Assembly (NCBI GenBank): GCA_949825025.1
Contig: OX463779.1
Location: forward strand, 42,974,249-43,038,248
Direction of reading: 5' to 3'
DNA: 64,000 nt
From: Siphlonurus alternatus
Lineage: Eukaryota > Arthropoda > Insecta > Ephemeroptera > Siphlonuridae
The position numbers were made by a program, and so were the translations under genes. The notes below the pieces were generated by a model. It was not told the DNA's origin. It did no database searches and saw only the letters and a program-made list of their open reading frames with translations. Positions 34,046-44,210 of this stretch are shown here, piece by piece. Position 1 is the first letter of the stretch; the number at the start of each line of letters is the position of its first letter.

Positions 34046-34240
34046 GAAAAGGTTGAGCGTAGCGCAGTGCATTGACCGGTTCTCTTTAGATCACCGAAGT
34101 CAAGCTACGTAAACTTATCGTATAGAGTATGGTAAGTGCATGCTTGTGTTACATCGCATGGTAATTTGTTCATCCAAAGCTTTAAATGTCACGTCAAGCT
34201 AGCTTCTTTGTTGATCCATGACGTAAATAGAGACTCCTTC
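34046..34240 (+). mobile_element. 5S-headed SINE fragment
   Basis: GCATTGACCGGTTCTC and GATCACCGAAGTCAAGCTAC match the 5' half of the 5S rRNA control region. The downstream part is diverged. The GTGCATTGACCG lead-in also opens the units at 60.1-60.8 kb, which ties the two. Confidence 0.65.
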
Positions 34241-34481
34241 AAGTCAGTTGATTTTGCGACGTTTCCCACTGTTACCCTAAAAAAACACGAAATGTTACAT
34301 CATTCAAGCAGGATTCTAGAGGAAAATAATACATTCTTGATATAAAATTAGAATAATTTGATCGAGATATTTTAAATTAATACATTTTGTTCAAAATTTC
34401 TAACAATACATGTATGTGAATTTTTTACAATTTTTTTCCATTGCGCGGTGAATACTTTTAAAAAGTTTATGTACAAGTCAA
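34241..34481. other. A+T-rich spacer
   Basis: No supported feature. Confidence 0.4.
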
Positions 34482-34604
34482 TAGGCCTGTTCGTAAACCC
34501 TGCTCGGTGTACACTTTCTGCACCCAATCGACCTTATGTATATGGGATATAAGGTTGATTGGGTGTAGAAAGTGTACACCAAGCAGGGTTTACGAACGGG
34601 CCTA
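34482..34604. mobile_element. MITE family L, copy 1 (near-perfect palindrome)
   Basis: TAGGCCTGTTCGTAAACCC and TGCTCGGTGTACACTTTCTG, then CACCCAATCGACCTTA, are answered almost base for base by the right arm, with a short TGTATATGGGA loop. A TA dinucleotide at both ends suits a TA target duplication. Arm identity suggests recent origin. Confidence 0.9.
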
Positions 34605-36404
34605 TAATGTTATAAAAACAAAGGAGTAACACAGAAATAATCTCACGAAACATGGAAATGATAGCAAAAATTCCTTACATTTTATGTTAAACAATTCAGA
34701 TATGAACTTTTAATATTGTAAATTACATTCTTTGTTGATTTTATATTTAAATTCAAGAACTCTTTATTTATATAAAGTTTATAATATAATTTTGCTCTTT
34801 TTATAAAATAAATAATGGCATATTTTGTCGTTATCTTTTATGAGTAAGGAAGAAACACGCTGGCTTCAAATAAATGGACCCACTCCCTACTGAATACTTA
34901 TTATAGTTTCATAATCTTATCTTTATTAAAGTTTTCAGACGATTAAGATGCTCGAACACGTTTCGGTGTAGTAGAATACAACTTTGTGCATGTAAATATT
35001 AAGTTTTAACACGCACTGAATTGTGATTACAAATATCACCATATTTCATATTTTATTATGTTAAAAAGTTTTTACAAATTATAATTCTATTAGCATTCAT
35101 AAAGAAAGTTTTTATTTTTAAATAATTATTCATATATTTATTGAAATATATAAATATTTAATTTTAAATATATTCATTGCTTTTAAAAATAAAGAAAAAA
35201 AAATGTTTTATCATTAGTGGTATACAGTATGAGTGTAGAAAATAAATATTAAATACTTCAGAATATGCATGTAGTTGCATAATATGTGTGCATACATTTG
35301 CATTTTTTTCCTCTCTTTTTTTTTTGTTTGTTTGTTTTTTTTTTGTTTACATTTTATGTTTTAAAAAATGTGTGATATTTTCTGAATTATATGATGGTTG
35401 TTTTGTTAATTGCAGTGCAAAAATCAATTTTGGACATTTAGGCTGAAATTTTCGTTAATTTATGACAAACTGAATAAATTACAACTCAGATAAATTTAAT
35501 GTTCTTCTGAATAAACAAAAATCACTTAATTATAGAAACAATTTACAATAATACAATTATGATACTATTATGTAATAAAACAAAAAAAAATCGCATACAT
35601 TTACATTATTTTTTATCAATCATTTCATAATTTATAATTTTCATTGATTTTCTACTGCATATTACAATATAAACACATCAAGTCAGTGTATTAACAAACT
35701 CAAAGTGTTAATCATCAAATAACATACAAATACAAAATTAAAAAAATTAGCAAGATAAAATAAATCAATATTGAAAATATAAAAAAATATTTAATTAAAT
35801 GGTACAATTATGTTTGAAAACATAACGATTTTAAACTTTTGAAGTTGTCAAAAAACAACACTTTTAAATTAAATTTTACTCCTAATTATTTTCAAATTAA
35901 AATATATAAAGAGAGAGCAGTATTTTTGCCAGGTACTGTACATTGTGACTTATCAGCAAACACCTTGTCCTACCTGCTCCCACATCCGGAATTAACTCAG
36001 CATTAGCCAGGATTTCGAATGTACATTAATACATAATTCAAGCCTGGATCTACTGCATACAAGTACCTTTATTAAATCCAACAATTATGAGGTAATCTCT
36101 GAAAGCCACCGCACAACATTGACATTGTTGTCACAGGTGGTCGACACGACAAGATAACAAAGGAATAAAGGAGGATTTACATGAGCAAAATATTAGAATA
36201 AATGCTGCATGAAAATTATTACATATATATTTGGATATAGCACTTCAATATATTGTTAATACTTTTCAGATTTTTTCGAACATTCTAAAATCCTTAAAAT
36301 CGTGCTGCAAAACGCTGTGACGTCATAGCCATTCAAATAATGTTCAACATTTATGCATAGTGAAAGACTTTGCATGAATATGACGTCACAGCGCCTATTT
36401 CGAT
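34605..36404. other. Very A+T-rich DNA, no gene recognised
   Basis: Long low-complexity A+T stretch. A family N fragment (GTCATAGCCATTCAAATAAT) lies near 36325. No exon. Confidence 0.45.
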
Positions 36405-36795
36405 TGATTTTGAAGGTGTTAATTATAAAGGGATACAGGCCTCAAATTAAAAATTAAGCAGTCATAGAGAGTTGCTTCGCTGCTTGAGTTGACAATCATA
36501 ATTTGTATTATTTTTTCCGTGCGCGATGCAGCTGCATGAGCGGGAGCTGCAAAGTAAGGATGCAGGTCCTTAATGACGTCAAAATGACGTCACAACGCAC
36601 AACCATACATACACCGCCATATTTTTTGACGTCACTTTGACGTCAACAAGGACCTGCATCCTTACTTTGCAGCTCATGCAGCTGCATCGCGCACGGAAAA
36701 AATAATCCAAATGTTTATTGTCAACTCAAGCAACTCTCTGTGACTGCCAAATTTTTAATTTGAGGCCTGTATCCTTTAAAGGCCTTCAAAAAAAT
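36405..36795. mobile_element. MITE family M, long-arm palindrome
   Basis: GGGATACAGGCCTCAAATT, GTTGACAATCATAA, CCGTGCGCGATGCAGCTGC, GCAAAGTAAGGATGCAGG and a TGACGTCA-like core are each mirrored in the right half. Arms are about 150 bp with AACCATACATACACCG at the centre. Outer bases TTGAAGG and CCTTCAA extend the pairing. Confidence 0.9.
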
Positions 36796-38614
36796 CTGAA
36801 AAAATTGACAGTACATTTTAAGTTTTTTTTTTTATCTAAATATGCAATAAAACATATATTGGCAATTGCGCACTTGCTTTAAATTCCTGTGATGACCATA
36901 TTTGTAAACGTATTATAGTAATCATGTCTTCATAGCATCGAAGTGGATTTGCTTGGAGTATCTGGAATCTAAAAGGGAGTTAAAATGAAATCATATCCTG
37001 GTCGTATTGGCCATATAAATCCAACCAAATATATTTGCTGGAAATTTTCATGCATTAGATATTTGCAGGAATGTATCCATTTAATAATTATTTATTAATA
37101 ATTTGCTCAAGAATGAAAAAAAAAGTTAATTTTTTAGACGTCAAAATTACATAAAAATTGCCTACCAATTACATTATTTCGTGTATAAATTACTATCTCA
37201 AAGTTAATATCTGATGAACTGGAATAAAAAGTTTTCTTTTTCATTCTTTTATATAAAAAGTCATAAAAAAATTTAAATTGACAAGTCACAAGATTATTTC
37301 TGACATAAATTTCTTGTTCTCTTTTTTGAAAGTTTTGAACAAACGATTTTCTATAATATAATTTTATCTTTTGAAGAACATCTGAGAAGAGACAAGTTAG
37401 CGAAGTGGAGGACTTTTTTCCATCCACTTACTGCTCGTGATGTCCCCTTTAATCCACGTCCTCACGATTCTGCCTTGCTTGTGACGACAGCTTTGTCATT
37501 TTTTGCAGCCCAATTTGAAGAGGCCTGCTGAAAATGTTATCAAAATCTTGATAAGATCTTGGTTGAGATCTTGACAAATTCTTGAAAAGTTCTTATCGCA
37601 ATAATCTTGTAACAGCTAAGATCTTAATTACTGTTAGATCGAGAATTTTTTTTTAACTTCTCAACTGAACCCTATTTTAGGGTACTGGCCACAATGAAGT
37701 GACTGAATTTAACCTCCCGGCTCTTCGTAGACCCTACTTTTGTGGGTCCCTTCCAAACCGGGGCGGGAATTAACAAGGCCTAGACAAATCCATTAATATA
37801 TTTTTACTTTTTTAATTTTAAAGAATTTAATAAATTTTTTTATTTGCACTATTGATATTTTCTAGTCCAATGGCAAAGTTTTATTAAAATGGTTTCCTAC
37901 TTGCCAAGATTTTGATAAGATTTAGCCAACAAAATTTGAAGGCAAGTTCTTGCCAATTTCTTGCAAATTTTGTGACTTGTCTAGAATTTAACCAAGAAAT
38001 TGAAATAAGCGTTCTTGGAAAAAATTTTTTTTGCAAGATCTTCCAACTTGGCAAGATCTTGCTAAGATGGGAGGGAGAGAAACTGTCGCAAGTGGCATAC
38101 AAGTTCTTGCGAGAATTCAGATCATGCAAATTAGAAGAGCAGATAGAGTTGGTCATTTGTTGTACGCGAGGCTGGAGAATAATTCCATTGTCTACTACGT
38201 AACGGCATCATGTTATACTCTGCCTTTTCTACTCGTTGTTGCTTGTTTTAGAACATCACATTAAATAAAGTTGAAAAATGAAAGAACTTTTATTTTTATG
38301 TTTCACAGAAAATTTTGTTGGCTTAAAAATATAATTTTTACATGGAGCAAAAAAACGGAACATCATGTAAATTTTTTAAAAATATAATGCCAAAATAAAA
38401 AAACATTCTAATTCAATTTTATTTCACAATGTTATGAAACATTTCCATGCATAATTTTATGTAATTTGTAATGTAAGAATGAAATGCAAATTCAGTACAA
38501 TTCTTTCTTGTTACAGAAGCTACAGTAAACCGCAATCCGCATAGTCATAACTTATGCATTCTTCTAGATATTGCAGGCTTAGTGCTGTCTGTCTGGCCTA
38601 TAGCCAGCACGCTA
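36796..38614. other. A+T-rich DNA with SINE fragment and ATCTTG-rich stretch
   Basis: 37660-37780 holds a tail-side fragment of family I (CTCAACTGAACCC, TGACTGAATTTAACCTCCCG, TCTTCGTAGACCC). 37530-37620 and 37885-38070 are dense in ATCTTG/CAAGAT words. Opposed frames there look repeat-derived. Confidence 0.5.
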
Positions 38615-38785
38615 CACTAAAATTAATTCATTATTTCAACCGGAAGTAGCCGGAAGTACAATTTTTTTACACCAAATTTCAGCATTTTGATTAGCAAATC
38701 GTATCATAAATTACTTTACAAATATTTTCAAAATGAAAAATATATTAAAAGACAAAATTTTCTTTTTACTTCCGGTTTGAACGTA
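38615..38785. mobile_element. MITE family G, diverged copy
   Basis: ACCGGAAGTAGCCGGAAGT near the left and ACTTCCGGTTTGAACG near the right. The terminal TTAATTTGACTGTA is largely lost. Confidence 0.6.
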
Positions 38786-39231
38786 AAGTCGATATAACTA
38801 TATTAAGTGGAGATTCCGAGAGTAATGTATGGAGTCATAGAATAAGGCCTGCATGGATGAAGCTTCTCTCTATGCTGTCTTGCACAATACAAATATACCA
38901 GCTTTACTTCAAGCAAATAAATTTAAAAAATCTGATATTGCAATATATTATATACTTCAGTATGATAATATAAAAGTTAAGCTTTGAATTTAAAAATGTA
39001 ATGCTGTGACATATATGGAAATCCATGCCGAATACATTTTGTATACCAAATAATATTTGCTTCAATATAAACGCTTGCTGTTGGTCAAATACTATTTATA
39101 AATACGTATCTGAATTATCAAGGGAACTCGCATATTTTATTTACTCTTTTTTTCATTACAAAATTTAGAATCAATTGTTGTTTTTTGTTAATGTCATTGA
39201 TGACAAATAATGATTTTATTTTGCACATCCA

Positions 39232-40074
39232 CACTGCAAAAACAACTAAATACCAAAGGCATTGAGAATCTCCACAATCACTTTTGCATCACCAAAAGTG
39301 TTTAGCTTCTCAATGCTTTTATTGTTTACGTTCTTCATACCTGTTGTAAAAAGCTAAAAAGTGATCACCAATCAAACTACTCGCCAGCTTAACTTCGGTA
39401 ATCACTTTCGATCATACCCTTACCACTGCACTGCTAATGCTTTCTTAGTAGGAAGAGTATTATTGAGGTATATAAAATAAATAAGAGCTATAGTGAAATG
39501 ACAAGGGTTCATTTTAATACAAGGTTATACAAATTTCGACCCTAGGGTAAAATTTGATGGCGGTTCTAATGGTGACCCTTAAATTTGCGACCCTTTGACC
39601 CTTAAGGGTCGAAAGACCCTTAAATTTTTTTTTCGTGAAAAATTGCAAAATTGACATTAGCAATGTCCTTAATTAACTTTAGAGCTCTTATTTACGTATT
39701 TTAAGGGTCGACCCTTGGGGTCTAACAGGGGTCATTTTTAAAAGTATACAAATATTTATAACAAAATTTGTCAAAAACTGTGAGGATTATGGATTTAGCA
39801 TTGGCTTTAATTGATTCAGTAAGAATAATGACCCTCTAAGGGTCGACCCCTAAAATATATTACGATCTATTCCGCATATAATACTTCTAAATGCTATTAA
39901 CATGCAATTTCTGAATGCTAATTCTATTAACAAAAATCTAATGTTTAAAACGTTAGTTTTTAAATGGTAAAAACAGTGATTAAATAGCAAAGACATTTAG
40001 CTATTTTTCTAAATACTTTTAACGTTCAGTAAATGTTAAAAGCATGGAGGGTCTGAATACCGATTTTTTGCAGT
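39232..40074. mobile_element. 840-bp element with CACTGCAAAAA ends and GGGTC/GACCC clusters
   Basis: Short terminal inverted repeats CACTGCAAAAA at the left and its complement at the right. The left part has a hairpin (GCATTGAGAA with TTCTCAATGC). The middle (39535-39860) carries about a dozen GGGTC or GACCC words, several as AAGGGTCGACCC palindromes. A 5S-like fragment (CAGCTTAACTTCGGTAATCA) lies at 39360-39415. No coding frame. Confidence 0.65.
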
Positions 40075-40478
40075 GCAGTCAAAATTTCATTGAATTTTTC
40101 CCCCAACCATTTCTAGTAAAAGGAAAAATAATTCATAATTTTTACTAGGCACAAAAGCACTAACCTATATTCATTATAATTCATTCACAGTTTTTTCAAC
40201 TTATCTGTTTGTAGTTTTTACCAGTTTAATGGACACTTAGACAGCTCTAATTTTAATAACGCAGTGTGCATATTTTACTGTTGAAATTTTAATGTTAATA
40301 CGAGTGCCATATTGCAACCAACATTATTTTGTTCAATAATTGTAGAATTATTATAGCGCTTGAATTAATTCAAATTTTTGTTATAATTTATATTGGCGAC
40401 CAGCATGATGTCTTTACGGTACTCCTTTTTAAAATATTAATATAACATTGATATATAAACTTTTGTATATACAATGGA

Positions 40479-40781
40479 CAACCTTCATGAAAAAATTTTA
40501 TTGCAGAAATGAATAGAAGGCACCAAATTATGCTACTCTAATTTTTTTTTGTATTTTTTTAGAGTCCCAGGACTAATTATTGAAAGTGCGGCCACGTTCC
40601 CTGGAGTCGTCAATAGGCATCTAGGCCCTATCCTTTTTATTAAGGATTCAGAGGTGCCAACTTAAATTACAAAATTTTCAATAATTATTTAAAAATAGTT
40701 CCGGGACTCAAAAAAATTCAAAGTAGCATAATTTGGTAACCCTCTATTCATTTCTGCAATAAACATTTTTCATGTAGGTTG
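40479..40781. mobile_element. Inverted-repeat element family O, copy 4
   Basis: CAACCTTCATGAAAAAATTT and TATTGCAGAAATGAATAGA at the left are mirrored by TTCATTTCTGCAATAAACA and CATGTAGGTTG at the right. Inner arms ACCAAATTATGC and GCATAATTTGGT. The best-defined copy for the termini. Confidence 0.85.
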
Positions 40782-40858
40782 TTCATTAATTGATTTTTTA
40801 ATTTCAATGCATCCTCTGCTACACCTCTCTAGGTAAGATTGTAATTTCTTATTTTGAT

Positions 40859-40859
<1 letters not shown>

Positions 40860-40940
<81 letters not shown>
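40860..40940. repeat. (AT)n microsatellite
   Basis: About 40 AT dinucleotides. Confidence 0.97.
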
Positions 40941-40942
<2 letters not shown>

Positions 40943-41751
40943 AAAGGTTTATATTTTAAAAAAATATCTACTCTCTAGGTGATATTGCAACCTCTTTGGA
41001 TATGACCTGTCACGCACACGCTGTTCCTTACTTTTAAAGTTTATTGGATTTTATAAACTTATAAACTTTGCAGACTTAAGAGATTATTTGCAACATAACA
41101 AATTAAAAGCATGGCTATAAAGTGAGACAAATTTTCTATTATCAATATAACACCGAATTTATAAGTAAATTACTTTATAATTAAATTTAAGTCAAGTATA
41201 TAATATTATACGTCATACGTCTTATATATAAAATATTTTTATACACACAAATTGATTATTATATTTATATTAAAGCTCTTAAGCAGCTTACAGTTTCCTT
41301 CCAAGAAATTTATAAGTATATATAATTAAAAAGTGAAGATTTTATTTATAACGACGTAATTTTATATAAAAAAAAATTGCTGTTCAAGTTCTTTTGTAGT
41401 ACAAACAAAAATGCTTTAAACATTGTATTATTTTTTTACACTAATAATAGACGTAAATGTGATGAGTTTCTCAAGTAAATGATCTTTTTTGTTGTAAGTA
41501 TTCGCATGTATTGCACCACGGTTCAACAACGAACCAATTCTATTGAAGCTGTTAAAGAGCTTACTTATATATAAGAAAAAAAATAAGACTTGAAACTTTT
41601 TCTCTTTTATGTTGCTTTACTTTCCGTATCTAGTTGAAAGGTGGTTTTAAAACTATATACCGTAATAGTAGAGTCTTATGTAGTCCCTATATAATATATA
41701 CTTGCCGCAAGCTATCTTATATACTGGGAGGAAGATCCGATCGGATGAGGG
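40941..41751. other. A+T-rich DNA, no gene recognised
   Basis: No supported feature. Confidence 0.4.
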
Positions 41752-41968
41752 TATAGTCCAATTAATTTAATATTCCCGCCAGAAGTATCCGTAAATGAGT
41801 AGTTTCTGATCTTCCTGTTCATGTGCGATTTTTGTTCTTTTGCAAACAAGTCATTCCTTTTATTGCAAAGCTCTTTGTAAAATTTCAAACTCCAAATTCA
41901 AGCAGGAAGGACAGAAACTTCTTACTTCCAGCTACTTCCGGCGGGAATAATAAATTAATTTGACTGTA
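41752..41968. mobile_element. MITE family G, copy 4
   Basis: TATAGTCCAATTAATTTAAT, CCCGCCAGAAGTATCCG at the left; CTTCCAGCTACTTCCGGCGG and TTAATTTGACTGTA at the right. Confidence 0.85.
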
Positions 41969-42030
41969 TGTACCTTCAAAGTTAAATTCAAAGTGAACAT
42001 TAAAATTGGTGCGAACTAACAAAGAAGAAG

Positions 42031-42104
42031 GCCGTTAACCATGCAGGTTTCTCATTAACCGCGGTCACTTAGGTTAACGTTGACCGTCGTTAGTGAGAAA
42101 CCGG
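42031..42104. repeat. Short palindrome
   Basis: GGCCGTTAACCATGCAGG, TTTCTCATTAACCG and the complementary half ending GTGAGAAACCGGCC. Probably an internal deletion derivative of a MITE. Confidence 0.6.
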
Positions 42105-42189
42105 CCATATTTCTTAAAAAATCGTAACTATGGATTTTGTGATAAGTGAACCAAATATCTCATCACGAGTGTGAATTGTGTGAGCAACC

Positions 42190-42365
42190 AATAGATGGGC
42201 GAATTTTAGAATACGATTCTGGCGCACTTGATTTAAATCTCACTGTCGGTCATATTTAGCGATTTTTTAATCGCATCAAAATTTTACTAACGCGTGATAT
42301 AGCATGAGATTTTACAGCGCGTTAAAATCACGTCGCATCGTCGCTATCACTCATGTGAATCTATT
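42190..42365. mobile_element. MITE family D, diverged copy (cluster member 1)
   Basis: GGCGCACTTGATTTAAATC and GTCGGTCATATTTAGCG echo the core. The right edge reads CACGTCGCATCGTCGCTATC and CATGTGAATC. The left edge is uncertain. Confidence 0.6.
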
Positions 42366-42624
42366 AAGGTGGATTTCCAAGGAGAGATTTTGAGCGGGGC
42401 CTGGAGGAGCGGAAAAAGAACACTTAATTGTCACTACGGGAAACGATGTTATCGCCAACATGGCACCATACGATATTGAAGCAAACGAACCTTTCACGTC
42501 CCGTATGGCGGCCATATTGGCGATAAAATCACTACATGTGCGACGAGAGATCTTGATGTTTTGATTCGCTTCTGTACGTGATATTTTTCCACCTGTCCCG
42601 CTCCATGGAAAACCATTCACCTTT
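42366..42624. mobile_element. D-related MITE (cluster member 2)
   Basis: AAGGTGGATTTCCAAGGAG at the left; the complement of AAGGTGAATGGTTTTCCATG at the right. Inside, GATGTTATCGCCAACATGGC and GTATGGCGGCCATATTGGCG form a second pair of arms. Same edge sequence as family D but a different interior. Confidence 0.75.
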
Positions 42625-42832
42625 AAGGTGAATTTACATGAGCTAGCGACGCGAATAATGCGCACTTGCTGTAACTTCCATTGGTGGCCATATTTGGCGA
42701 TTAAAAAAGCGATAAAATTCAACGAGCGATTTTGCTGGGCAGCTTGACAAATTTGCTTGCTGGCATCTTAGGATTTCACAGCTTTTGTGGCAAAACCGCG
42801 TCGCATCTCCGCTGTCATGTAAAACCGCATTT
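42625..42832. mobile_element. MITE family D, copy (cluster member 3)
   Basis: AAGGTGAATTTACATGAGC, GCGACGCGAATAATGCGCAC, CCATTGGTGGCCATATTTGG, then a right arm with GGATTTCACAGCTTTTGTGG and GCGTCGCATCTCC. It abuts the preceding element. Confidence 0.82.
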
Positions 42833-43004
42833 TCTCTTTTTAATATTAGAATCACTATTTTGCACTTCCAATACAATATCACATGACCTAGAATCTCGAA
42901 AATCATTAGAAACGTGACGTATTTGATATTCAATCCAACTCCAGCTGTATAACCGAAGTTATCGTACTCCTAGTATATTATCCTCCTGTTGTGTATCTAG
43001 CCAA

Positions 43005-43160
43005 GTCAAGCCCGGACTGAGAGGTTGCCACGCCGGCGGCGAACGACCCTCCTCTCGCCGCCACCACAACCTCCCTGCTTCTCGCTAATCTGTGAAGCAT
43101 TAACAGAGCGAGGCTACCGACTTATTTGGAGCTGCTGGAGAAAGTCTTAAGACGACGTTA
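43005..43160. other. G+C/CpG-rich patch
   Basis: Contains CCACGCCGGCGGCGAACG and CTCTCGCCGCCACC against A+T-rich flanks. A G+C rise here could mark an exon or promoter, but no open frame with splice sites was convincing on either strand. A local duplication of GCACTCGCGAGAAT follows (43165 and 43255). Confidence 0.4.
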
Positions 43161-43469
43161 TATAGTGCACTCGCGAGAATCAAGTCAGGTGGTAAATCGG
43201 AGCTGCTGTTAAAAAATATTTTATAAGAAAGAAAAAAGCACTCTTTAGATATTGCACTCGCGAGAATAACAAACGTGAAGCAAAGAAAAAAATAGGTTAT
43301 TGCACTTCAAATATATTACTTTGAAAAAGTTTTTTATAACTATATATAAAAGATTGAAATATTTATACAGATTCTTTTTATTATGAAAGAATCTATAGTA
43401 CATTAAAATTAATTTTTTTATTATATTACATAACATATTGGTTATTGAAAAGTTTTTTTTTCTTCTTAA

Positions 43470-43765
43470 CTTAACTTCTTTATAGAGTACTGGTCACTTT
43501 ATAGATGTATAACGACATTTTAGGATTGATTTGTATTTGTGTACCCGACCTAACATTGCTTTGTATTTTGTGGGTTTCTTTTAAACCAAGGCTACTATGT
43601 ATGCAAGCCATTCCAGTATTTGCCAAGCTGTGACTGAGGGAACTATGGGAACTTCAGTCTGTGGAGGATACCATTAATCACTTCCAGAATGCACGAGTGA
43701 ATGAAAAATCCAGCGGTGCCTGGGATCAAACTCACGATCATTTGATTATGAGTGGGATGTTCAAA
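43470..43765 (-). mobile_element. Composite SINE family I, tRNA-headed
   Basis: On the minus strand: CATAATCAAATGATCGTGAG, TTTGATCCCAGGCACCGC (B-box like), GTGATTAATGGTATCCTCC, then the CCCTCAGTCACAGC hairpin and a tail. Confidence 0.7.
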
Positions 43766-43979
43766 CCAGTGCGTCAAATACCGTTTTGAGCTTAATTTTA
43801 ATCTGACACATCACATGATTTTAATCCTGTACAAAGAGATAAATAATTCAGATAAATTTACATTTGCTTTGATAATCATTTCACACTTGATTACCTGGTT
43901 TAATGCCATTACTCGTTATCACCCGCCACTCCAACACTCTATTTGCACCGCTAGCTCGTCATGTACCATTTATTAATAT

Positions 43980-44050
43980 ACACCTCGGGACATCACAAAC
44001 GTTATTCTTGTCTGATTTGCTGTAGCAACAGATCAAAATATTTTCAATTT
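43980..44050. repeat. Dispersed repeat family H, fragment
   Basis: CACCTCGGGACATCACAAAC, GTTATTCTTGTCTGATTTGC. Followed at once by a family I copy. Confidence 0.6.
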
Positions 44051-44079
44051 CATTTTCAAAAAAGGTAATTTTTTTTTGG

Positions 44080-44210
44080 TCCATTGATAAAAAAAAGAAG
44101 AGGTTTCCATCCTGACTGAAGTTTCCACTGTTCCCTCAGTATTACTTCAATGAATGCTGGGACGCGTAACATGCAGGCCGTGGCAACCATACTTTCCCTC
44201 CCTTATTCCT
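44080..44210 (+). mobile_element. Composite SINE family I, 5S-type body fragment
   Basis: TTTGGTCCATTGATAAAAAA, TCCATCCTGACTGAAG, ACTGTTCCCTCAGT and GGCCGTGGCAACC match the 31-kb copy read in reverse. Confidence 0.65.

Noticed and set aside
37884..38264. Opposed frames in the ATCTTG-rich stretch
   Set aside because: Both strands read open because of the repeated short word; no domain or splice evidence.
42351..42933. Minus-strand frames in the D-element cluster
   Set aside because: Frames are by-products of palindromic MITEs and change between copies.
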